DNA of 64,000 nucleotides from a virus. The stretch covers positions 1-64,000 of IMG/VR virus record IMGVR_UViG_3300025012_000085. One strand, written 5' to 3'. Of this stretch, positions 22,793 through 31,654 are shown piece by piece. Below the pieces are notes generated by a model, which saw only the letters and a program-made list of their open reading frames with translations, did not search any database and was not told where the DNA came from. Each line of letters starts with the position of its first letter. Position 1 is the first letter of the stretch. Position numbers and translations under genes: made by a program.

Positions 22793-23406
22793 GCATTCGT
22801 ACTGAAAATTGGCTAGGCCATGAAATTAGATTCGTAGAAAAGAACCCTAGTGATTGGTGGGCGGTACTAGCCGACGTAACGACAGCTGTGGAATTATCAG
22901 CCAAGGGAGTTAAACAGAGATTACCAAAGGAGGTAATTTCAAATTACCCCATCCTCGATACCCTCGGAAGAATTCAAGACATGATCATCGTCAACGAATA
23001 CGGAATTTACGAGACAGTATTTGAAAGCCGCAAAAAGGAAGCCAAGGAATTCAAGCGATGGGTTTTTGAAATGCTCAAGCAGCTTCGTCAAGCTACCAAT
23101 CTAGAAGGCTTCCAAATCTTCCGTATGCTCGACAAGGAACACCAACGCGAAGCCATGACTCAACTTAAGGTTAATTTATCTCAACCTATCAAAGTTGACT
23201 ACATCAAAGCCAACACCGTTGCCAATAAAACGGTATCAACAATGTTTGGTTATCCAAAGATGATCAAGAAGGATGAAATGACTCCTGAAATGTTAGTACA
23301 ACGTCAAGAAGTCCTTGGCGAAACCGTAAACCTTATGGGAGTTAACGAAAAGTTTAATTTGGATCTTTCAATTAGCAAGACGGTTCAGGGAAAGTATTTG
23401 AATTAG
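22789..23406 (+). CDS. BRO-N family antirepressor
   Basis: 205 aa from TTG 22789 after AAGGAGG. The N-terminal 105 residues are a BRO-N domain: WWAVLADVTTAVELSAKGVK, then IIVNEYGIYETVFESRKKEA, then KEFKRWVFEMLKQLR. The C-terminal half is helical and different from the KilA/ANT domains. BRO-N proteins bind DNA and in phages commonly act as antirepressors during induction. It is coupled to the preceding HTH gene. Confidence 0.85.
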   Translation: MSIRTENWLGHEIRFVEKNPSDWWAVLADVTTAVELSAKGVKQRLPKEVISNYPILDTLGRIQDMIIVNEYGIYETVFESRKKEAKEFKRWVFEMLKQLRQATNLEGFQIFRMLDKEHQREAMTQLKVNLSQPIKVDYIKANTVANKTVSTMFGYPKMIKKDEMTPEMLVQRQEVLGETVNLMGVNEKFNLDLSISKTVQGKYLN

Positions 23407-23694
23407 GTGGACAAGCCTAAACAGGAAGTGATTAGAATCGAAATTAACCTTGACGACGAAAAACCCTTATCCGAAGAAAGCAGAATCAATCTAATAGATG
23501 GCGCAGTAAAACACAGGACGGAAACCGAAAACATACCAAACCTAAAGGGATTCACGGATTATTTACTTAGGACAGTCATGAATGACGAATGCCTAAAGTG
23601 CATACGAAGTAAACCAAACTTTGGAAAGTGTTATGGGAAAGTAGGCGGTAATCCCTGCTTGGTATTCAAAGAAACAAAGGTAGTTCATTTTTAA
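23407..23694 (+). CDS. hypothetical Cys-containing protein
   Basis: 95 aa from GTG 23407, immediately after the antirepressor stop. Acidic N-terminus (EVIRIEINLDDEKPLSEES) and a C-terminal cysteine cluster (NDECLKCIRSKPNFGKCYGK, NPCLVF) that could bind metal. Unknown. Confidence 0.6.
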   Translation: MDKPKQEVIRIEINLDDEKPLSEESRINLIDGAVKHRTETENIPNLKGFTDYLLRTVMNDECLKCIRSKPNFGKCYGKVGGNPCLVFKETKVVHF

Positions 23695-23713
23695 GAGAAA
23701 GAAGGTAATCAAA

Positions 23714-23965
23714 TTGAAATCTAATAATCCAGCAAACCAAATCAGTCAATCCGCTAAAGCTTGGGGACAATCTTATTGGGAGTACATGGAGATCAAGTTC
23801 CCTGGTTGCGTTCGTACCTATGTTTGGGGTGGCAAGAAGGAAACGCGCAAGGAGAAGCGCGAGACTGAGAACAAGATCATTTCATTTCTCGGTAGCTCGG
23901 GTAACCCCATGGCGAGGTTGTTCTCTCAAATGCGGAACTTGATTGGGAAGAGGAGTGCTTATTGA
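23714..23965 (+). CDS. hypothetical basic protein
   Basis: 83 aa from TTG 23714 (GAAGGTAA upstream). Basic, with KKETRKEKRETENKIISFLG. It overlaps the next gene by four bases. No domain recognised. Confidence 0.55.
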   Translation: MKSNNPANQISQSAKAWGQSYWEYMEIKFPGCVRTYVWGGKKETRKEKRETENKIISFLGSSGNPMARLFSQMRNLIGKRSAY

Positions 23966-24297
23966 TGATGTTTCCGTCCGACTCATGGGGTAAGCTCGGT
24001 GCTACATGGACATCTAGTAGGCCAGTTATGGTTCCAGTAAAGCCAAACCGCAAGAAGAACCGCAAGTTGGCTAGGCAAATGCGAAGAATAAAGGGAGGCA
24101 CGAAGCAAGCAGAGCAAGTAAAATCTTCCAAACTAACATTGTGCATCCCTAGATTTAATTTAGTTATCGGAAATGGCGACGTTAGGTTTTGTTGTAATTG
24201 CGCCAATACCTGGAACCCGAATGAATTTCCTTGCAAAAAGTGCTTTGAACTAAGACCTTTCGACACCGGAACGAGCTATTTCTTGCCAAAGGAGTGA
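23962..24297 (+). CDS. basic protein with C-terminal zinc ribbon
   Basis: 111 aa. Arg/Lys-rich first half (KPNRKKNRKLARQMRRIKGG). Second half has CCNCANTWNPNEFPCKKCFE, a four-Cys zinc ribbon. Probably nucleic-acid binding. Overlaps neighbours on both sides by four bases. Confidence 0.6.
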   Translation: MMMFPSDSWGKLGATWTSSRPVMVPVKPNRKKNRKLARQMRRIKGGTKQAEQVKSSKLTLCIPRFNLVIGNGDVRFCCNCANTWNPNEFPCKKCFELRPFDTGTSYFLPKE

Positions 24298-24476
24298 TAG
24301 CCATTCACCACCAGAAAGGGGCAAGTCTATTGCGTAAAGATCAAGCCAGAAGGCTAAGGTATCAGGAAGCTCAGCGCATCAACTCGAAGTCCATTCCAAA
24401 TTTTAAGGATGTTCTGAAGTCGGTGCAGTTAACCGAGGGCCAGTTGAAGATTTTTACTAGTAAGTTGATTAAGTAG
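24294..24476 (+). CDS. 60-aa basic hypothetical protein
   Basis: Starts GTG 24294 overlapping the previous stop. Basic N-terminal half, then FKDVLKSVQLTEGQLKIFTS. Unknown; support comes from the tight overlap with neighbours. Confidence 0.5.
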   Translation: MIAIHHQKGASLLRKDQARRLRYQEAQRINSKSIPNFKDVLKSVQLTEGQLKIFTSKLIK

Positions 24477-24489
24477 GAGGGACAAGCTA

Positions 24490-24849
24490 ATGAAAAAATA
24501 TGATTTTCAAAAAGCAAAGGCGATAATAGCTAAACTTGGTGGCGATATTGTAACTGCTAGTTTAGGCATGAATGAGGATGCGTTCTGGACCATGGAGACT
24601 GTTTACGAAAACGGAAAATATACGCGCGAGTTAAACGAAGGCGACGAAATAGCTGGAATATCCGGTTCATCTTGGGCAACTCCGGTGTTAGAGGTTGAGC
24701 TTAAAGATGGGAGAACAGAAGTATACGCATGTTTCAGTGGGGAGAGTTTAGGTTCAATAAGAAAAGATTTCTCGTCAAGCTTAGGTTGCCTGTCTGGTCC
24801 ATGTCAGGTGGAGAGAGAAGGAGTCGAGATAAAGGAGTTCGCTCTTTAA
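24490..24849 (+). CDS. hypothetical protein
   Basis: 119 aa with AGGAGGG before ATG 24490. Alpha/beta composition: a helix (FQKAKAIIAKLGGDIVTAS), then strand-rich segments (ATPVLEVELKDGRTEVYACF). No family recognised. Confidence 0.65.
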   Translation: MKKYDFQKAKAIIAKLGGDIVTASLGMNEDAFWTMETVYENGKYTRELNEGDEIAGISGSSWATPVLEVELKDGRTEVYACFSGESLGSIRKDFSSSLGCLSGPCQVEREGVEIKEFAL

Positions 24850-24868
24850 AACTAAGGAGGGATGCCAA

Positions 24869-25108
24869 ATGACTAGACAGAAAGCCCAAACTTGTCTTTG
24901 CGGAAAAGAAGTCAACCTACCCGATGGTGAGGTAAAAACAACCTGCTCATGCGGTCGTTCATGGGAAATTAGCACAGGAGGAGTTTTGTTCACAAATCTG
25001 ATGTTCCCATTTTGCCAGGGAGAATGTTCCAGGCAGACGAATGTGCCTATTGTGGCAAAGGCTGAGCGAGTTAGAAATAAGCGGAAGAGGAAGGCGATGA
25101 GAGGGTGA
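24869..25108 (+). CDS. Cys-rich zinc-binding hypothetical protein
   Basis: 79 aa, AAGGAGGG upstream of ATG 24869. Cys motifs TCLCGKEV and TTCSCGRSW form a likely zinc ribbon at the N-terminus; the C-terminus is basic (RVRNKRKRKAMRG). Confidence 0.6.
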   Translation: MTRQKAQTCLCGKEVNLPDGEVKTTCSCGRSWEISTGGVLFTNLMFPFCQGECSRQTNVPIVAKAERVRNKRKRKAMRG

Positions 25109-25114
25109 TTTAAC

Positions 25115-25567
25115 TTGAAACGCATATTAGATGCGTGCTGTGGGAGCAGAATGTTTTGGTTCAATAAATCCAACGACGATGTGGTTTATATGGATAATCG
25201 CCAAGTAAGCGACACGTTATGCGATGGAAGAAAGTTGGAAGTTAATCCTGATATAGTAGCTGATTTCAGAAATATGCCATTTGACGATAACTCGTTTTAC
25301 TTAGTTGTTTTTGATCCGCCACATTTGCTAAAGGCTGGGGAAAATTCATGGCTTGGTAAAAAATATGGAATACTTGGCCAAGATTGGAGAAGTGATATAG
25401 CACAAGGTTTTAGAGAGTGTATGCGAGTGTTAAAACCAAATGGGACACTTATATTCAAGTGGAATGAAGACCAAATTCCATTGAAAGACGTAATGAAGTG
25501 CTTAAACGAAAAGCCTCTTTTTGGAAATAGGAGAAGCAAGACCCATTGGTTAGTTTTTATGAAGTAA
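25115..25567 (+). CDS. class I SAM-dependent methyltransferase (DPPH type)
   Basis: 150 aa from TTG 25115. SAM-binding motif I is ILDACCGSRMFWF, acidic motif II around VVYMDNR, and the catalytic DPPH in LVVFDPPHLL corresponds to the DPPY of amino-methyltransferases. ECMRVLKPNGTLIFKWNE matches motif VI. It is short and has no target-recognition domain, so the substrate (DNA adenine, RNA or protein) is open. It lies near a C5-type methyltransferase gene at 26211. Confidence 0.8.
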   Translation: MKRILDACCGSRMFWFNKSNDDVVYMDNRQVSDTLCDGRKLEVNPDIVADFRNMPFDDNSFYLVVFDPPHLLKAGENSWLGKKYGILGQDWRSDIAQGFRECMRVLKPNGTLIFKWNEDQIPLKDVMKCLNEKPLFGNRRSKTHWLVFMK

Positions 25568-25580
25568 GGAAGGCGATGAA

Positions 25581-25886
25581 ATGCTAAAAAGAATCTGGAA
25601 CCAACTCCTTAAATTCAAGTGGTTCAATCGCGAAGTCCAAGCCTATAAAATCGAGCAAGAAAAGAAGCTCATCAAGGAGCGTATCGAACGCAACAAGGCT
25701 GATTTTACCGAGCTGATGCGGTGTGGAAATACGGTTCGGAGCGAGGATAAGGACGATGAGAGAATGTCTGCTGTCGTGGTTGATTACGTTGGCCGGGGGA
25801 GAGTTGGGGAGCCGTTTAATCCGGTGTTCTCCAGGATGGACTGTGTAAATTGGGCAGAAAGGAGCAATCACCATGACAACATTTGA
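25581..25886 (+). CDS. hypothetical charged protein
   Basis: 101 aa, AAGGAAGG upstream. Basic coiled-coil-like N-terminal half (QAYKIEQEKKLIKERIERNK), less regular C-terminus. Overlaps the next gene by 14 bases. Unknown. Confidence 0.55.
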   Translation: MLKRIWNQLLKFKWFNREVQAYKIEQEKKLIKERIERNKADFTELMRCGNTVRSEDKDDERMSAVVVDYVGRGRVGEPFNPVFSRMDCVNWAERSNHHDNI

Positions 25887-26223
25887 CCAAGAACTATCCT
25901 CATCCCTCCAAACTCTCCAAATCCCTACTCACATGAAGGGTTACGCCATGATCACGACCGCGATGAATCTCATCAACTCCAAGCCATCCTATATTCAAAG
26001 CATAGTCAAGCTGTACACCAAAACTGGCGAACTTCACAAAGCTTCTCCGCGCTGTGTAGAGGGAAATATCCGTAACGCTCTGCAATGTGCCAAGTCTGAT
26101 TTTCATGTACAGTTCGATGTTTTAGGCACGAATAGGGAGCTTTGCACGATTGAGTTTCTGGCGACATTGTATCGGGCGGTAACGATTAAGGCGGCAGATA
26201 GGGAGGAATTATGTCCAAGATAA
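25873..26223 (+). CDS. Spo0A C-terminal-domain-like DNA-binding protein
   Basis: 116 aa. The pattern LQTLQIPTHMKGYAMITTAM, then SIVKLYTKTGELHKAS, then RCVEGNIRNALQCA, and TIEFLATLYRAVT tracks the Spo0A effector domain (compare IPAHIKGY, a PSRVERAIRHAI-like recognition helix, and EFIAMVADKL-type ending). No receiver domain is present, so it would bind DNA without phosphorylation control. In a sporulating host it could compete at or mimic Spo0A boxes. Assignment is from remembered family pattern. Confidence 0.7.
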   Translation: MTTFDQELSSSLQTLQIPTHMKGYAMITTAMNLINSKPSYIQSIVKLYTKTGELHKASPRCVEGNIRNALQCAKSDFHVQFDVLGTNRELCTIEFLATLYRAVTIKAADREELCPR

Positions 26224-26780
26224 TTCTGGATTTATGTGGGGGAACCGGTAGCTGGTCTAAGCCGTACAGAGACGCAGGGTATGACGTGCGAATAATTACT
26301 TTCCCGGAACACGATGTGAGGGATTACGCGCCTCCTGAAAATGTATACGGGATATTAGCTGCTCCACCATGCGATCATTTTAGCGTTATGAGGTGCAATA
26401 CAGCCAAGATTCCAAGGGACATAGACGGAGCATTATCAGTTGTAAAAGGATGCCTAGATATCATATTTCAGTGCAAACCGGTCTTTTGGGCATTAGAAAA
26501 CCCACAAGGAATGCTAAGAAGATTCTTAGGCAGACCACCTTGGCAGTTTCAACCCTTTGAATTCGGGGATCAGGCAAGTAAAAAGACCGATATTTGGGGT
26601 TACTATAATATTCCTAAAAAGAACCCTGTGGAACTAACTAGCAAAACGATTGAGCATCAGAAAAAGCACCATATTCATATTTTCCCTACCGCAAAGGAAT
26701 ATCCAGGTGTTAGTCGCGCTGGTAGGAGAGCAATCACGCCACCCGGTTTCGCTCAAGCATTTTTCAAGGCTAATCAATAA
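26211..26780 (+). CDS. DNA C5-cytosine methyltransferase-like protein
   Basis: 189 aa. SAM motif IILDLCGGTGSWSKPYRDAG at the N-terminus, catalytic APPCDHFSV (PC motif IV) and WALENPQG (motif VI-like) follow the Dcm order. A late SRAGRRAITPPGFAQAFFKA matches the terminal SAM-site motif. Much shorter than bacterial Dcm, lacking a large target-recognition region, but typical in size for phage members. Likely modifies phage DNA against host restriction. Start overlaps the previous gene. Confidence 0.8.
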   Translation: MSKIILDLCGGTGSWSKPYRDAGYDVRIITFPEHDVRDYAPPENVYGILAAPPCDHFSVMRCNTAKIPRDIDGALSVVKGCLDIIFQCKPVFWALENPQGMLRRFLGRPPWQFQPFEFGDQASKKTDIWGYYNIPKKNPVELTSKTIEHQKKHHIHIFPTAKEYPGVSRAGRRAITPPGFAQAFFKANQ

Positions 26781-26794
26781 AAAGGAGGAAGCAA

Positions 26795-27181
26795 ATGGAA
26801 AAGCTGACAAAAGATCAACTCTCTGCAATTCAAAACTTAACCGACAGCCCATTAATCTCTCAGGCGAGCTACGACCGTCATTCTAACACTCTAATGCGCG
26901 TCACGGTCATATCATCCATAGATGCCGATTGGAATGGCGTAGATGCCCTGCTGAATGCGATATTTCCCGACTTAGAATATCGCGGAAAGGCTGGGGTTGA
27001 GGTTAAGGATGGAATTATGTCGGAGTATTATTCCATTGATGTTGATGGGGAAACCCTCATAAATCTGTGCATGAAAAAGACTCTCGTTGGCGCGAGAGCC
27101 GAAAAGGAAACTACTCAAGGCTATATTACTATAAAAATTGATGAATTGGAACTGACTGGGCCGTGTGAATCTTTTGTTTAA
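26795..27181 (+). CDS. hypothetical protein
   Basis: 128 aa with AAAGGAGG before ATG 26795. Beta-rich middle (TLMRVTVISSIDADWNGVDA) and a C-terminus of ITIKIDELELTGPC. No recognised domain; located just before the recombination block. Confidence 0.6.
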   Translation: MEKLTKDQLSAIQNLTDSPLISQASYDRHSNTLMRVTVISSIDADWNGVDALLNAIFPDLEYRGKAGVEVKDGIMSEYYSIDVDGETLINLCMKKTLVGARAEKETTQGYITIKIDELELTGPCESFV

Positions 27182-27314
27182 AGGGAGAGAGTGGTTTAGG
27201 GAGTTCAAAGAACAAGATCATGAGCATGGTGAAATATTAGAAGAGTTCGAGGACGAAGAGGAACCAGAGGAGGAAAGCAATGAAAATTATTACACTCCAA
27301 TCACTATCCCTTAA
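27165..27314 (+). CDS. possible 49-aa acidic protein
   Basis: Reading frame from GTG 27165: N-terminus NLLFKGREWFREFKEQD, then a very acidic stretch (EILEEFEDEEEPEEESNEN). Overlaps both neighbours and has no clear ribosome binding site. Kept because it fills a 98-base gap with coherent composition; may be spurious. Confidence 0.3.
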   Translation: MNLLFKGREWFREFKEQDHEHGEILEEFEDEEEPEEESNENYYTPITIP

Positions 27315-29274
27315 AAACTTCAAAGGCGTAGAGGATTTTACTCTTGAGTTGAACAGTAAAAACGCTGACATTTTCGGCAAGAACGCAACAGGTAAAAGTA
27401 CGCTTTTTGACTCTAGCCAGTGGTTACTTTTTGGGAAAGATTCATCAGGTCGCACAGATTATCAGATTAAGCCGCAGGATGAAGATGGGAACGAACTACA
27501 TCACCTGGATTGCATTGTCGAGGGAATTTTCCTTGTCGATGGCAACAAGCTCAAACTCAAGCGTCAACTCTCTGAAAAATGGGTGAAGAAACAGGGAACC
27601 CAAGTAAAAGAGTTTACTGGCAATGAAACAAAGTATTGGGTCAACGATGTCCCGGTAAAAGCCAAGGACTACGTTCTAGAAATCAACCTTCTCGTAAAGG
27701 AAAACATCTTCAAACTCCTAACGAACCCCCTCTATTTCAACACGAATGAGAAGGGTTTTGGATGGCAAGAACGGCGCAAAATCCTATTTGAGATATGCGG
27801 AAATATATCCGATTCGGATGTTATTGACTCGTTAGTTACTATTGGCGATAAAAGTATGCTAGACCTGCAAATGGTCATCAACTCCGGCAGAACAATTGAG
27901 CAACACAAGTTGGTCGTTGCCGAGAAGATTAAAAGCACTAAATCCCAAACGGATGGGATACCAAGTCGGATCAACGAACAACAACGCAATATCACGGAAG
28001 ATGTCACTGATTATGTGGCTATAGAAACCTCACTACAGGAGCGGAAAGCCGCCTTACAGGCTATTGAACTAGAACTAGCTACGAACTTACAGGGAGCTAG
28101 TTTATACCGCCAGAAACAGCAACAGGCGTATAAGCTGCAAGGCGAGTTGGATGCTCGAAAGAAGGAATTAGATACCGATACAGGGGCTGGGCTAAAGAAG
28201 TTGGTTGATGAAAAATCTAGCCTCGTTAATGAAAAATATTCCATTTCCAATGAGGTTGCGCACCTTGGTTCTCGATCACTTCTGAGAATTTCGGAGTTAG
28301 ATACGCTTGAGGGTAAAATCATTAAACTTCGCAATAAATGGAAAGAGGAAAGTAAAAAACAATTTGTTCTCCCTGATGGATTCTTTTGCTCAATTTGCGA
28401 ACAACCTTTACCGGAAGATCAAGCCCAGGAAAAAACCAGCAAGATGAAAGATAACTTCAATAAGAGTAAGGAACAAATATTATCCTCTATTAGTGGGGAG
28501 GGAAAAAGCTATGCAGATAGGGTAGAAGTTCTTAATAAAGAAAAGGAATCGGATGCCGCAAGCCTTACCGCGCTAGAAGAATCACTAAAACGAATCAATG
28601 ACCGCCTTGCCGGACTTGAAACCCTAATTGAAACTGAACAAAGGCCCTGCGAGGAACCTAATTACTATCTTGATGAACAATACAGAGTCCTCTTTGACCG
28701 ACTTAATGAGCTTAGAACCGAACTGGACAAGCCCATCGAGGACACAACTACCGAACTTCTAGCTAAAAAACAAGAAGCAACTTCCTTGACCGAGTCCCTG
28801 AACAAAACTCTCAATCAGAAGGAAGTAGCCGAGAAATCCAAGATTCGTATTAATGAACTCAAGGCCGAAGAAAGCAAATTGGCTGGGGAACTAAACAGCT
28901 ACGAGCGTCAAGACTATCTAATTAAACAGTTCACAACTGCCAAGGTGGAGATGCTTGAGGATAGCATAAACAACCGATTCAAGACGGTTAAATTCAAACT
29001 GTTCGACACACTGAATGATGGAACTGAAAAAGAAGTTTGCCGGACGTTGGTTAATACGAACGGGGTTTTGGTTGAGTTTGATGGGGCTAATAATGGTGGC
29101 AAGATTAATGCCGGGATCGATATTATCAATCTTCTGTCAGAGTTTTACGAAGTATCATTGCCGTTATTTATTGACAATGCGGAGTCGTTGACAAGCTTTG
29201 TTGGTACAAATTCACAGGTTATCAAGTTAATTGTGAGTGAATCTGATCCTATTTTGAGAGTGGAGGTTGCTTGA
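27280..29274 (+). CDS. SbcC/Rad50-like ATPase with zinc hook
   Basis: 664 aa. N-terminal Walker A GKNATGKSTLFDS (around residue 34), two long coiled-coil arms, and a central CxxC hook FFCSICEQPLPED (around residue 367). C-terminal Walker B reads SLPLFIDNAESLTSF. This is the Rad50/SbcC plan in a compact form. It is followed by a 95-aa gene, RecT and an MBL-fold protein, so it probably works in phage recombination or end processing, with the nuclease partner perhaps the MBL protein. AGGAGG precedes ATG 27280. Confidence 0.85.
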   Translation: MKIITLQSLSLKNFKGVEDFTLELNSKNADIFGKNATGKSTLFDSSQWLLFGKDSSGRTDYQIKPQDEDGNELHHLDCIVEGIFLVDGNKLKLKRQLSEKWVKKQGTQVKEFTGNETKYWVNDVPVKAKDYVLEINLLVKENIFKLLTNPLYFNTNEKGFGWQERRKILFEICGNISDSDVIDSLVTIGDKSMLDLQMVINSGRTIEQHKLVVAEKIKSTKSQTDGIPSRINEQQRNITEDVTDYVAIETSLQERKAALQAIELELATNLQGASLYRQKQQQAYKLQGELDARKKELDTDTGAGLKKLVDEKSSLVNEKYSISNEVAHLGSRSLLRISELDTLEGKIIKLRNKWKEESKKQFVLPDGFFCSICEQPLPEDQAQEKTSKMKDNFNKSKEQILSSISGEGKSYADRVEVLNKEKESDAASLTALEESLKRINDRLAGLETLIETEQRPCEEPNYYLDEQYRVLFDRLNELRTELDKPIEDTTTELLAKKQEATSLTESLNKTLNQKEVAEKSKIRINELKAEESKLAGELNSYERQDYLIKQFTTAKVEMLEDSINNRFKTVKFKLFDTLNDGTEKEVCRTLVNTNGVLVEFDGANNGGKINAGIDIINLLSEFYEVSLPLFIDNAESLTSFVGTNSQVIKLIVSESDPILRVEVA

Positions 29275-29562
29275 ATGAAAAAGTTTTTAACAGTTGTAAC
29301 ACAACGGAATGATTACAGAACCAAGCAGGTTCTTTATATTGACACCGATGAACAGCTAGGGGTTTATGACTTATCTGAATGCCCCGAGGACGCAATTATT
29401 GGACGCGACCTAGTGGACTGTGACGATATTGCTAAGTATATCAAGATGGGCGCAATGTTTGCGAGAGAAGGATTCAGGTTAGTAATTAATTCGGAAAAAG
29501 TAGATGACTTAGAAGAATTCGACATTGAAGAGTATTTAAAGAAAGTGGAGGCACAACAATAA
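29275..29562 (+). CDS. hypothetical acidic protein in recombination operon
   Basis: 95 aa. Starts immediately after the ATPase stop and overlaps the RecT start by one base. Acidic, alpha/beta (LTVVTQRNDYRTKQVLYIDT, FDIEEYLKKVEAQ). Tight spacing suggests a partner protein of the recombination system; unrecognised. Confidence 0.65.
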   Translation: MKKFLTVVTQRNDYRTKQVLYIDTDEQLGVYDLSECPEDAIIGRDLVDCDDIAKYIKMGAMFAREGFRLVINSEKVDDLEEFDIEEYLKKVEAQQ

Positions 29563-30620
29563 TGACAACAGATATAGCGGTAAAAGAACAACCCATGTCA
29601 GAGCGGTTCATGCTTAAGGTAACGGCATTATTTAACACAAATGTTGGTGATATAGCCTTGACTAATTTCCAGAAACGCTTAGCTCAAAACTATTTCATCG
29701 TTGCGGATAACGTCCTGAAAAAAGCAGAAGAAAAGCGGATGAAGAAGTCGGAGGATTACAGAGATCCACTTCCTTATACATGGGCGAATGTCAATATGGA
29801 GGAACTTGCCGAGAGTGTTGTGGCGGCAGCTAGGGTTGGATGGGACCCCACGCAAGACAATCACGTTAGCCTTATTCCATTTAAACAAAACGGGGTCAAC
29901 AAGTACGGAATAACCTTCATGCCTGGATATAAAGGTCGTCAACTAAAAGCCGTAAAATATGGTCTAGATGTACCGGATAGCGTCATTGTTGAGCTTGTTT
30001 ATTCCACCGACAAGTTCAAGTCCCATAAAAAGGACCACAAAAACACGATAGAACATTATGAATTTGATATCCTAAATGACTTTGAGCGCGGTGAGATTGT
30101 CGGCGGATTCTACTATCATATTTTCTTTGATCATCCTGAGAAAAACAAACTCGTTGTTTTCTCACTGAAAGACATCCTGAAAAGAAAGCCGGACAAGGCA
30201 TCGGCAGAGTTTTGGGGTGGAGAAAAAACGGTTTATGAAGATGTTTTAAAGGATGGGAAAGTGGTATGGAAGGATGGAAAAAAAGTTCAAAAGAGGGTAC
30301 AGATACAATCTGAGGGCTGGTATGAAAAAATGTGCTACAAGACGGTGTTTATTGCCGCCTACAAAGATATTACCATCGATAGCCAGAAGATTGACGACGA
30401 TTTCCTCAGACTTAATCAACTTGAAAACGACTTTAAAGAAGTTGAGGTTGAGCGCGAGATCGCCGAAAACGCTAACGGTAATGTAATCGACATCGTATCC
30501 GAGGATGTTCCAAATGACCACGAATCAAGGGAAGGTATTACCGATGCCGAGATAGTTGAGATGGATAAGAAGGCCGAGGAAGAACGAGCTGGAAAACCAT
30601 CCGATGGCCCGGGGTTTTAG
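29562..30620 (+). CDS. RecT-family single-strand annealing protein
   Basis: 352 aa. RecT core signatures: LAQNYFIVADNVLKKAEEKR, then WDPTQDNHVSLIPF, ITFMPGYKGRQLKAVKYG and a GWYEKMCYKTVFIAA region. The C-terminus is acidic and variable, as usual for RecT. Anneals complementary single strands for phage recombination. Flanked by a Rad50-like ATPase and an MBL-fold hydrolase. Confidence 0.9.
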   Translation: MTTDIAVKEQPMSERFMLKVTALFNTNVGDIALTNFQKRLAQNYFIVADNVLKKAEEKRMKKSEDYRDPLPYTWANVNMEELAESVVAAARVGWDPTQDNHVSLIPFKQNGVNKYGITFMPGYKGRQLKAVKYGLDVPDSVIVELVYSTDKFKSHKKDHKNTIEHYEFDILNDFERGEIVGGFYYHIFFDHPEKNKLVVFSLKDILKRKPDKASAEFWGGEKTVYEDVLKDGKVVWKDGKKVQKRVQIQSEGWYEKMCYKTVFIAAYKDITIDSQKIDDDFLRLNQLENDFKEVEVEREIAENANGNVIDIVSEDVPNDHESREGITDAEIVEMDKKAEEERAGKPSDGPGF

Positions 30621-30623
30621 GGT

Positions 30624-31367
30624 ATGAATCTGAAGGTTATCGGAAGTTCTAGTAAGGGAAATGCCTATATTCTGGAAACACCAACCGGAAAACTTCTCCT
30701 AGAGTGTGGATTTTCAAACTTTAGAATCATCAAAGAGGCATTGAATTACGACTTAAAAAGTGTACAAGCATGTCTACTCACACACTCTCATTCCGACCAT
30801 TCCGCATCTATATACTATGTCTGCAGAAATGGTATTGATATCTATATGACACAAGAAACGGCAGATACAACCGGTTCGAAAGGTCATCGTGTAAATATTA
30901 TCGAGGTAGGTAAGCAGTTTGAGGTGGGGGACTTCATCGTCCTCCCCTTCCCCACCGAGCATGACTGCCCAGGCGCGGTAGGTTATCTAATCCAGTACAA
31001 GCCAACTGGCGAGAAAATGCTCTTCGCAACTGACACGTACTTTATAAGAAATCGTTTCAATGGATTAAATTATGTCTTAATAGAATGTAACTACTGTAAA
31101 GACACGCTAGATGCAAATATTGAAGCAGGATACATTCAATCTAGTATGAAAAACAGATTATTAGAGAGTCATTTTTCACTGGAACATGTCAAAGAATTCT
31201 TATCTGCTAACGATTTGTCGCAAGTTAGGAAGATTGTCTTATTACATTTGTCCTACAACAACTCGGATGCAGAAAGAATGGTCAAGGAAATAACAGAGTT
31301 GACTGGTAAGGATACAGAGATTGCGGAGGCCGGTAAAAATATACCATTGGAACTTTATCCATTTTAA
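30624..31367 (+). CDS. MBL-fold metallo-hydrolase
   Basis: 247 aa. The metallo-beta-lactamase HxHxDH motif is THSHSDHSASI (around residues 53-63); a later metal His/Asp pair lies in FPTEHDCPGAVGY and LLFATDTYF. Similar to phage YycJ-type MBL proteins that accompany RecT. Proposed nuclease partner in end resection; the substrate is inference. Confidence 0.85.
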   Translation: MNLKVIGSSSKGNAYILETPTGKLLLECGFSNFRIIKEALNYDLKSVQACLLTHSHSDHSASIYYVCRNGIDIYMTQETADTTGSKGHRVNIIEVGKQFEVGDFIVLPFPTEHDCPGAVGYLIQYKPTGEKMLFATDTYFIRNRFNGLNYVLIECNYCKDTLDANIEAGYIQSSMKNRLLESHFSLEHVKEFLSANDLSQVRKIVLLHLSYNNSDAERMVKEITELTGKDTEIAEAGKNIPLELYPF

Positions 31368-31411
31368 AAATAAAGGGCAACTAACCCCCGCCAACCAAAG
31401 GAGGAAGGAAA

Positions 31412-31642
31412 ATGCAAAGTACAGTAAAACTCATAATTGATCCAGCTATTTTCGAAAAACTCTACATGTCCGGAAAGACTGATGACGCAATAGCAAGAGT
31501 TATCAACTGCAGTAACGTCAGGATACACAAAGAGCGAATTAATTTGAAGTGGCCTAGCAATCAGGGGTTATTCAGTTGGCAGAGGAAGCTAAGAAGAAGC
31601 GAGTTCGAGCGAATCCCGGCGAAGTATCGGTATGAGAATTAA
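31412..31642 (+). CDS. small HTH protein (family member 1 of 3)
   Basis: 76 aa, AAAGGAGG upstream. LYMSGKTDDAIARVINCSNV then RINLKWPSNQGLFSWQRK resembles two other genes in the window (36123 and 37445) that share an LY/LWxxGxxDxxIGxxxG pattern, a resolvase-like HTH, and an LPxNxG or LFSW tail. Probable DNA-binding regulators; targets unknown. Confidence 0.65.
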   Translation: MQSTVKLIIDPAIFEKLYMSGKTDDAIARVINCSNVRIHKERINLKWPSNQGLFSWQRKLRRSEFERIPAKYRYEN

Positions 31643-31654
31643 GGAGGTAAATGC

